Assembly (NCBI GenBank): GCA_023548195.1
Contig: JAJHZJ010000496.1
Coordinates: 5,205,001 to 5,269,000, forward strand
Length of the DNA stretch: 64,000 nt
Reading direction: 5' to 3'
Source: Bettongia penicillata ogilbyi
Lineage: Eukaryota > Chordata > Mammalia > Diprotodontia > Potoroidae
Shown here: piece by piece, positions 55,450 through 64,000 of the stretch
Layout of the letters: each line of letters begins with the position of its first letter
Position numbering within the stretch: position 1 is the stretch's first letter
The notes under the pieces: model-generated
Told to the model about the DNA's origin: nothing
The model's input: only the letters and a program-made list of their open reading frames with translations
Databases searched by the model: none
Position numbers and translations under genes: made by a program

Positions 55450-56999
55450 ATAAAAGTAAGTTGTAGCTAGCTAAGGGAAAGGCTTGAATTTCTAGCATTC
55501 ATCAGAACACTGAAACAGGGAAAATTGATACAGATGTTCAACCCCAACAATGAGAGGGCAGATCTAGGGGTCTGAGGGGAAACTGAAACATCAAACCCTC
55601 AAACTCTGAAGCCAAACATAGCAGCCACAGCTCTGATTGTCCATTGTAGTTCATTGCCTAGGCTGTGATAGATTGCATAGCAGTGAATGTCCAAATGGGC
55701 ACTAGCCCCAGCCCTGTGTGCTTGTTTTTCACATTGGATCCAAATCCAAACCTCACTCAAGCTCTATTTGTTTTGGCAGTAGCCTAATGGTCAAAGGCCT
55801 TTCATTTGGGTTATTTTGCATGGATGCACAGGCCTGTTCAAAGTTGACACGTTAGCATTTCTTTTTTAAAACACACCTCTGATCTCTCTCAAGCAAAAAG
55901 AAAGCAAAATAGTCCCAGTTGACCTCAGTTTCCTCCTATGTTAAAAAAAAAGACAACATTGGCAGTGACAATTTCAAAAATCTTTTTTCTTTGGAATAGT
56001 AAGATCCTATGACTTTAATTCCATGAGTGAAACCCAGAGTTGCATATGCATCATTATTGAGGAGGAAAACTTGACACCCATCCAAAGCTAGTCCACAGAT
56101 ACCAGGACAGACTTTGGCATGGAGGTTGACAGTAGCATTGTGTGGATTTCATTGTTAAATACAGCATAGAAGATGATCCAACGTTATGCTCCAGTATATT
56201 ATTTATCGGCTCAGTGACTGTTGACAAGATAGCCTTTGAATGACTCGGTTTTCCTTAAACATGAATGAAGATTATGGCATGTTTCCAATTCCTTGTCATT
56301 TTATCTCTTTATAAGTTTTAGCATGAGTTCCATTTTTTCCAATCATTTTAATAGTTAAACAAATTTAATACACTCCTTGGGAACAAGAACTATTTTCTTT
56401 TTCTTTCTTTTGTCTATCACTAAGTCCTACCACAGTGTCTTAAAAGGACTTATTGAATGAATGACTGCTTTTTTTCCCACAGGTTCTTACAGTGAGTGTA
56501 ACTATACTATAATTTTTATGCTTAACAAATCTAGTTGTTGGTATAAGGCCCTAGAAATATGCCAGTTAGTAGAAAATAAGTAAAAATAAATGGTTCCAAG
56601 ATTATGGAAAGAAAGAGTCTTATTGAAGATACAAGGTCTTATTTCAAATATTTAAAGGCTATTTTTAGTCTAACTTAGGAATCTGAAAAACCTCTGCTCC
56701 AATTCTGCCTCCAACAAATATTAGATTTGTGAACATGGGCATTTCTAAATCTTAAACCTGCAGATGAATGATTCTTCCTTGGAATTTCCTCAAAGGGATG
56801 AAATCAGAAGCCTGGACAAACAAACCCAACAAAATAGAAATTTCCTAGATTATAGCAAAATACAAGTTTCTGATCCTATTCTTGTGTAAAAAAACTGGGG
56901 AGATATGCACTAAAAGATAGTAAAATGAGGTGGATTCCAAATAGTTTGAATGGTAAGATCTCAGTAATAGTCATTGATACTTTCATGACAGTTTGGAAA
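55450..56999. other. No confident feature besides an L2 end
   Basis: Apart from the L2 terminus at 56370-56465, the sequence is unassigned. The last few hundred bases may be a decayed 5' extension of the L3 at 57000. Confidence 0.35.
56370..56465 (+). mobile_element. L2-type 3' end
   Basis: CCTTGGGAACAAGAACTATT, then ACCACAGTGTCTTAAAAGG and TTATTGAATGAATGACTG form an L2 terminus. Confidence 0.5.
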
Positions 57000-57610
57000 G
57001 AGATTTCCAATGGAACATTCTGAATTCTGATTTTTCCTTTACTGTTTCACATTATCTGCAATGATTCTGATAAAAACATCATCAGTGGTGTGTTTATTCA
57101 ATTTGTTGATGACACAAAGCTAGGAAGGATACTAAAAATGTTAACTGATGTCCTCAAGATCCAAAAATGGCCTAATGGGCTAGATCATTGACCCATAGCT
57201 GACATGATGACATTTAATAAAAATAAATTTGAAGTCTAACATAAGTTCAGATAAGCAACTTAATCTTTTATTAAAAAAATATTGTTTTAATGAACTGGAA
57301 GTACTGTAAGAGTTAAAAGTATGACATCGCAGTCAAAATCCAGAACAAACTTAGGTGATGATGAACTCTAAGAAAAGAAACATAGTATGTGAGGCCAAGA
57401 TGATGGTCTCATTTTCCACATACTCTGCCTTGATCAGAAGAGGAGCTAATGGTTCCATTTTGCTCTGCCCCACTCTAACTACAACTGGGATGGGGGGAAG
57501 GAGTTTCTGTAATACAGTTAAGAAAGAAGGACATTGATAAATTGGAGAACATCCAGAGGATAGTAGCCAGTATGGTGAAGGTCCTTAAAGCCTGTACTAA
57601 TTGAAGGACA
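57000..57610 (+). mobile_element. L3/CR1-type LINE with reverse-transcriptase active-site relic
   Basis: TTCAATTTGTTGATGACACAAAGCTAGG at about 57098 translates as F-V-D-D-T-K-L-G. This is the CR1-clade 'FADDTKLG' catalytic motif with both aspartates kept. It is followed by GATCCAAAAATGG ('IQK-W') and, near 57531, GGACATTGATAAATTGGAGA ('DIDKLE') with CCAGAGGATAGTAGCC. Frameshifts and stops interrupt it. Confidence 0.7.
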
Positions 57611-57689
57611 ATAGAAGACAGAAAAAATGTGATAACTGGCTATGTATGCCTATACATTAATAATTAAATATATGCTTATTAAAAGCATT

Positions 57690-57775
57690 AGGTATTTCAT
57701 CCCACTACCATTTCCTCATCTCTAAATGAGGAGGCAGGCTTTTGAGATCCATTCCAGCTCAAGATCTATGTCAAA
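57690..57775 (+). mobile_element. SINE 3' fragment
   Basis: TTTCCTCATCTCTAAATGAGG then CATTCCAGCTCAAGATCTATG matches the 3' end of the subfamily also seen at 2015-2236. Confidence 0.45.
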
Positions 57776-57779
57776 TCAT

Positions 57780-58829
57780 TCCTTGTGTTTTGTTTCCTAA
57801 TCTGCAATTGTCCTCAGATTTTCATCCAACACAAGGCCTTGTACCCTCCGAAGATGCAAATCTTTGCTTATTTATTCTGTGCTCCTCTTGTCCCTGTGTT
57901 TCCAGAAGTTTACCAGAGGCCCATGTGACAGCTTCAGGACCTTATCTACTTTCTCCTGTTCTTGATAGGGAGCGGCTAGAATGAACTTTCTCTGTCATCT
58001 CTCACTCTCCTCAAATGAACAATCCTCCTTCTTGTCTGCTCTTTTGTACTCTTGTTGATTTCTTAACAAGTAAAATAATAGCAGCCACACTTTCTCAAAT
58101 CACTTTTTCACTTTGAAAATAAATTCAGTGATAATAACAAAGGGTATTTGCTCAGGATTCCTTAGAAGTAGCATACAAATTCTAGGTGGAATTATGAAAT
58201 GAGTTCAGGAAGAGCTACTTCTGTGGGTTTTGTTGGTGATTATGTAGTTCTAGTTCTCCCAGTTTTCTAGTGGAACAAATTGGAACTCCTGGAATTGATT
58301 TACCTGATTCTGCTGTTTCATGGGAATTAAAAGGAATTGTCTAATTATAGTTTACGTGAGCTACACAGTGACATTCTTCAAGGGAGGGGAGATGAGTCAG
58401 TTCAAAAGAAAGATTTATCCATGCCTAAGGGCTTTTCTTCTCAGCTAGCTGGAAAGTTTATGTCACAAAAGAGCTAAAGATGGCCCCTGGGGCTATCAGT
58501 CTAAAGGGTACGCAGATCCCCAGCTCCTCCTGAGGCCAAATAGTAGCCTAGAAGGCAGTCACTATGTGGATATTCCTAAATGAATCTCACTTGGCATTAG
58601 AATGAGTTATGAAAAGAGATATTAGAATGGACTTCTCTGTGTGTGTGTGTGTGGAGGGGTGTGTGTGTCTGTTGGTTTGTTTTTGGCTTACGTAGACAGC
58701 AAGCTCCAGATTTATATGTAGAATAAATTATTTCTTGAGGTCACAGGATTTTGACCTTGGCTTTCATGTATCTTAGAGAGTAACCTGTCTGCCTTCTCTC
58801 AAGCACCACTGTTGCCCCCCCCAAGAGGG
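57780..58829. other. No feature recognised
   Basis: Unassigned sequence with a short GT run near 58640-58668. Confidence 0.4.
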
Positions 58830-58994
58830 AGGGAGGGAGGCATGGAAGGGAGAGAGAGATAGACAGAAAGAGAGACAGACAGAGACAGACAGACAGAGAC
58901 ACAGCCAGAGACAGAGACAGAGACAGACAGACAGAGACGGACAGAGATGGACAGACAGACGGAGACAGACAGAGACAGAGACAGAGAGAAAGAC

Positions 58995-59053
<59 letters not shown>
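58830..59053. repeat. GACA/GA-rich microsatellite
   Basis: GGGAGGGA leads into ACAGACAG and ACAGAGAC words, then a pure GA run (about 58996-59052). Confidence 0.9.
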
Positions 59054-59054
<1 letters not shown>

Positions 59055-59059
59055 AACAT

Positions 59060-60171
59060 GATAACATGAAAATATGAATGTCCAGTTTGGTACATTTCTA
59101 CCTTTGCTTTTCACCTGGCTCAGGATCCATTACTTGTCATTGGATCATTGATTTAGTTTCTTACTTCATCTTCTGTTGATTCCGCTATATCATAGACAAT
59201 CTGTATCACTTGCCAACATTTACTTCCTCTTCCTCATTTGTTTCCTTATCGTTTTTACATCTTCCTTTGCTTTTGGGGGGTGTGCTCTAACTCATTCAAC
59301 TTCTTAATTTCCTTAGAATACCATACTACTCTAAACTCCTTACAGTTAATCTAAGCTTCTTTAGCCATGGATCAGTTTCCCTCCTTGAATCTGCCTTTCA
59401 CAATCTGTTCAGATGGAGAGGAACTTAATGATAAAGACTTACATTTAGTTGCAGTGTTCGTGAAAATAAAGTGGACCCTAAAGGCCTTGGCACATAATCT
59501 TTATTTGGTGAATGCTAAATCAAAGATGAATGCACCATTTCAAGACACAGATTACTTTCTGACTTTTCAACATAGCATTTCTAATTGTGCAGATCGAGAA
59601 AATATTGATCTTTTGGATTTTTCAGTGGGTGATTATTTCAGAAAACCCAATCTCATTTCTTCTCAGTATTTCTGATAAATTCCTTTCGTAATTATTTCTT
59701 CACAGATTTTTTTTTTGGTATGGGCGAGGAAAGCCTTTCTTTTACTTATGCTGGTATTTCTCAGTTTTCTAAGAATTCAACTTTTTTAAAAAATTCATTT
59801 CTTTCCCACTATATCCAAATTGGGAGAACCCTATATTTCTACTATTTGTAGAGTATGCCATGTTTATGTGGAGCAATAACATGTTTTGGTGAGGTGATAT
59901 TTCTCTTCTTAGAAGATGATGATTTCTAAATGAGAGTGAGAGGGACACAGAGAAAAAGAGACCGAGAGATACAGAGATAAAGAAGCAGAGACAGAGATAT
60001 CACAAAAAGGAAAAGATTCCAAGTTCAGAGTCAATTCACTTGAGTTAAAATTCTAGCTCTGATTATTTATTTTTTACTCTAGTGAAATTACTTTAGCTTC
60101 TCTGGAATCAGTTTCTTTTGTAATAACTTCAACTACATTCAGCATCTATTCATTAAGGGTCTGCTCCAGAG
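59060..60171. other. No feature recognised; one 102-codon open frame
   Basis: A plus-strand open frame at 59367-59675 codes for 102 residues with mixed composition. It has no recognisable domain, no splice or promoter context I can support, and its length is within chance expectation for a 64-kb window. Confidence 0.35.
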
Positions 60172-60305
60172 GCAATATGGTGCACTAGATAGAGAATCAG
60201 CTTTAGAATTAAAAAGACTGAATTCATACCTGGCCTTTGAAAAATACTAGCTTTGTAATTTAGAGTAAGCAATTTAAGTTCTCATGTACTCAGGTAACTT
60301 TTAAA
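60172..60305 (+). mobile_element. tRNA-headed SINE fragment
   Basis: GGCAATATGGTGCACTAGATAGAG is the head and GAATTCATACCTGGCC the B-box region. Only the 5' half is recognisable. Confidence 0.6.
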
Positions 60306-61257
60306 AGTATAGGTTGTGAATGACTTACTTATCTACATTAGTAATAAGATTTTCCAAAATTGAAATGCCCCTTTCCAATGACATGAAGATTGATTGGTAC
60401 ATACATACCAAAAATAAAAAGTTTCAAGACCTAGGCTGAGGTATCATCAACATAAATATAATGAAAATAGTTTCTTTCTTCAAGGAATTTATTTTTTTCT
60501 GCAGGAGAGAACAAGGGAACAGTATATACTCAGAGACTGACCCTATGATTTCATTGATGTAGAGAACTCCTGGATGATGTTGGTATCATCTTCAACTTAA
60601 TTCTAGAAAATTTCCTTTCCACAATGACACAGTCAACACCCAGGTATTCCAAAGTCAGCTCACTATCCACTAAGCCATCACTGTTTCTAAATACATCCTA
60701 TACAAAATAATCATGGTGATGACTCATACCTGCTCCAATTAGGAAGGGCCCTATATAAGATGTGGCAGTTGAACTGAGGCTTGCATGGTACTAGGGATTT
60801 CAATACATGTAGGTGAAAAGGGAGAACATTCTAGGCAGAGAGGATAGCCTGTGACAAGTTACAGAGAGGGAGAGTTAAAGCACCATGTGTGGGGAATGAG
60901 AACATAGGCACTTTAGTTGGAATGTAACGTACATTGGAGAGAGTAGTGGGCAATATTTCTGTAAAGATGAGTTAAAGCCAGAAATCTATCCTACAGAGTC
61001 TTTGAGAAGAACATACTCTACAAACACTAAAACAATCTCCAAATTGTGTGTTATTGTTACTTAAATCCTGACAAAATGGTTTTGATAAAACTGTTTTTAA
61101 TTTACTCTATTCTCAATAAGGAGATATATCATATATTATCTTTAGAGCAGGAATATTACATAGCCCAACACCTTTGTTTTATAGAGGAAGAAACTGTAGC
61201 CCCTCAAAAATAGTTTTGATTCACCTGGTCAATGACACAAAAGCAGAAAATAGTTAA

Positions 61258-61505
61258 TACTAATATTTAGTATTTATATGGTACTGCAAGGTCTACAAAG
61301 CATTTCCAAATATTACCTCATTTGATTCTCAAAACACTCTGGGAGGGAGATGCTCTCCATTATCCCCATTTGTACATATGAGGAAACAGGCTAAGTGAGG
61401 TTTAGTGACTTGTTGTCAGTCATGGGGCTAGTAGGAGTGTGAGATCGAACTTAACCTTGGATCCTCCTGACTCCAAGTCTATCATTCTATCCACTGATCT
61501 ACCAT
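61258..61505 (+). mobile_element. MIR/THER-like SINE, nearly complete
   Basis: ATATTTAGTATTTATATGG, TCTACAAAGCATTTCC, TTACCTCATTTGATTCTC, TGAGGAAACAGGCTAAG and a 3' end at ATCCACTGATCTACC give the whole family order. Confidence 0.7.
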
Positions 61506-61689
61506 CAAGAGGAGAGCTAAGATTAAAATTCAAGCTCTCTGGCTCCTACATTCAATCATTAGGTTATAAAACCCTGCCAAGGGCATCTTGGAAATGGGGA
61601 ATAGAAAATGGGAAAGAGAATGAAGAGATGTTACAAAGCACCAATTCAAAGACTTTATAACTGAGGTGTAGGCAGAATAGAGAGGAGCC

Positions 61690-63055
61690 AGATAAGGCTA
61701 GATTATGGCTGGGCTGTTGGGAGGCTGGGGGCACCATTAATAGGAATAACTCAGGCCTTAGAAAGGCTTTGGGATGGGAATGTGGAGGATAGCAAGACTT
61801 ATGAAGAGTTTATTTTTACACATCTAAAATTTGAGCTAGCAGGAGAGGATGCAACTGATATAGTTCATTTTGGGGTCCACAGAGAAGGTAAATACTGTAA
61901 AATCTTTCTTATTGGTCATGTTCAGCTTTAAACCTAGTTAGAATCCTCCAGGGGTCAGAAAAAGACAGCAGAGCATGGATATAATGCTTTCAGTAGAGAG
62001 ATTATCCTTAAGTCACAGTACAGAGAGACTCTAGGAACACATGAAACTCTCCATAAGAAACTTATCCCTCAGTTCCCCAGAGGGCCCCTGGTTTATTTTC
62101 TTTCCTATCTCAATTCCTCTGATGAAACAATTGCTTTTTCGATCTTCCTTTCTCTTTAGCATTCTTCTCCCTGCTCATTCCATTCTTTTGGACTTTTATT
62201 TCACCAGATAAATTGGGATGGTAAAATTACAAGTCCTGAAACATAGGTTCATGTTCTTTTTTCACAATAGACCACAGAAAAAGGATCAATGCATGCTCTT
62301 ATAATGGTATATTTCTACAAAATGAGAACAATATTTTCACTATCAATTTCACAAGGTTGTTGTAAGAGGAAAAAAAGTTGGTAAAGTTTAAAATGCTCCA
62401 GCAACATTATCTGTGATTATTATCACCCTTTGCTAATTGTAATAAAGTATGATGATTTTGAAATGCAACCAAGTGAAAGTGGGGAAAAGAAAGATTTGCC
62501 TTTAGATAAATAATTATGTGTGAGAAGCAATTATCTCATAGCTGTATTAAGATTTAATGTAATATGTAAGCTGTGTGAATACATCCCATGCCCTTTGCAT
62601 GCTGCTTACATATAGGTCCTAACTCAGGTCATTGCAGCTGTTTTGGTGACTGAGTTTTTCCCAGAAAATGTGGACTGGTCAGTGATACTCAATTAATAAC
62701 TCTTCATTATAGACACATTTTAATTCACACAAAGGAAGCCTTGAGGCTTAACTTGGGGCATTCCAGGACATTTGAATGCACGTGAAAAGCGGAAAAGGAC
62801 AAATGATAATGGATACATTGGGACCATAGGCATTAATGAGACAAAAATCCAACCTGGATGTCACTGTTAGAAAGACAGAACGAGTAGAGCATGGGGTTGG
62901 TAATTCATAGCATAAACTATCGAATCATGGGGGATTCTACGAAAGGGGAGCAATCAGATTGCAAGACAGTGGGAGCAAATGGAGGTGGGGGGGAGGGAGA
63001 CAGCATGTCTCAAGAAAAAGTTTGGACTGCCAACTACAATATTCCATAAATAAGT
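61690..63055. other. No feature recognised
   Basis: Unassigned sequence; 62480-62720 looks repeat-free. Confidence 0.4.
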
Positions 63056-63113
63056 GAGGTGAATTATTCTAATGAGACATGAAAGAGGTGAATTATTCTA
63101 ATGAGACATGAAA
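63056..63113. repeat. Perfect 29-bp tandem duplication
   Basis: The 29-bp unit beginning GAGGTGAATTATTCTAATG at 63056-63084 is repeated without a difference at 63085-63113. The unit is not otherwise repetitive. Confidence 0.95.
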
Positions 63114-63164
63114 CCATCCAGTTCTTAATTTAAAAAAAATTATTATATAAAAGTACTAAAATAT

Positions 63165-63390
63165 GGGGATGTGATTATCCACTTTACAGAAAGCATCTTT
63201 AAATATATTATTCTACTAGATTCTCATACAACCCTGGGAAGTACGTACAGTGACCTTTCCATCCTCATTTTTAAATGAGAGTAATGAAAATCAGAGATGG
63301 TAAATAACTTACCCATAATCATACGTACACTAAAAGTCAGAGGAAAGGGTTTGAACTCAGGCTGTCAACTCCATATCCAACTCCAATAAA
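63165..63390 (+). mobile_element. MIR-like SINE
   Basis: TACTAGATTCTCATACAACCC, TTTTTAAATGAGAGTAATG and GGTTTGAACTCAGGCTGTC follow MIR order with heavy decay. Confidence 0.55.
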
Positions 63391-63399
63391 CATAGATTT

Positions 63400-64000
63400 T
63401 AGGTTTTCTTTTTTTTAATCTTTCCCCAAAAGGCCCTGAAAAAATGGCAATAGTTAAATATGTGAGTTGCTTATGTGATCTTTGATGAATTTGGACTCTG
63501 ACAAAAAGCAGTTTGATTTGGGGCATGCTATTTGCCTAAAGGAGCAGAAGAAGACTGAATGAAGGAAGAAGAATCGATAACTCTTAGGCTTCTTATCCCA
63601 TATTGATTCTTGTAATCCAGCAACCATTAGCTACTTGACAGATAAGCTTCTTTTAAGATGACTTGTTTATATTTTAAAAATCAAACGCTTTAATTTTGCT
63701 CATGGGTTTCCCAAATACAATCATTCCAAATCGACTTCTGCCACTTCAAGTTTCCCTTTGTCCCCCTCAAAGTCATTCTTAACCTCCCAGAATTCAAGTA
63801 AGCTTGTGTTAGCTGCTTCTTTGAATATATTCCCCAAAAAGGATGTGGTTTTCAAGACAGTTTTGCACATCAGTCTCACACATGATGTGTAGAAAACCCA
63901 AGAATCCCTCTTGGATAGTATTAGAAAGAGCCAGCAAATATGTTTTGTATGTTTAGTTTTTAAAATGTGATTTTCTTTGGAATATATCATTTTTAGACTT
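63400..64000. other. No feature recognised
   Basis: A minus-strand open frame of 89 codons (63721-63990) shows no family resemblance. Confidence 0.4.

Noticed and set aside
59367..59675. A 102-codon gene or exon
   Set aside because: No family resemblance, no supporting context and a length expected by chance; kept only as a note.
63056..63113. CRISPR-like repeat
   Set aside because: Two directly adjoining units without spacers in an animal nuclear genome; a simple tandem duplication.

Overview
This window looks like non-coding DNA from a marsupial nuclear genome. It is AT-rich and crowded with dispersed repeats of several ages, and I could support no protein-coding host gene, tRNA or rRNA. 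The marsupial assignment rests on three things: many tRNA-headed SINEs of the type common in opossum, wallaby and devil genomes (B-box GAGTTCAAATC followed by a GTGTGACCCTGGGCAAGTCACTTAACC-like core), an L1 3' UTR of marsupial type, and two ORF1-only 'half-L1' (HAL1) retrotransposons. The species cannot be fixed from the sequence.

Layout: 1-9.1 kb holds L3/CR1 and MIR/THER remnants, SINEs, an L1 3' fragment and a long TA/CA microsatellite. At 9.15-12.11 kb lies an apparently full-length HAL1 element on the minus strand. It has a perfect 15-bp target-site duplication, an L1-like 5' end with a YY1-type site, three 72-bp tandem monomers in its 5' UTR, a broken ORF1 and no ORF2. At 12.9-14.9 kb two closely related SINEs, each with its own 9-bp target-site duplication, lie in opposite orientation. 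The 15-27 kb stretch is old SINE, MIR and L3 debris with several microsatellites and a GA-rich higher-order repeat. At 27.8-33.1 kb an old minus-strand L1 (3' UTR and ORF2) is split by a second, older, 5'-truncated HAL1. The 33-64 kb stretch is more MIR, L2, L3 and SINE debris, mariner- and hAT-like MITEs, a 300-bp GGAA tetranucleotide tract, and several short local duplications (41.7/43.7, 47.4/50.6 and 52.4/54.3 kb, plus a perfect 29-bp tandem at 63.1 kb).

How the parts fit: the repeats form a readable order of insertion. L2, L3 and MIR fragments are oldest. L1 is younger, one HAL1 landed inside it, and the intact-TSD HAL1 and SINEs are youngest. Both HAL1 copies lack ORF2 and would have relied on L1 enzymes supplied in trans. 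I found no evidence of a new biological system. The most informative items are the HAL1 architecture and the cluster of short local duplications between 41 and 55 kb. Repeat family names come from pattern recognition, not from a database search.
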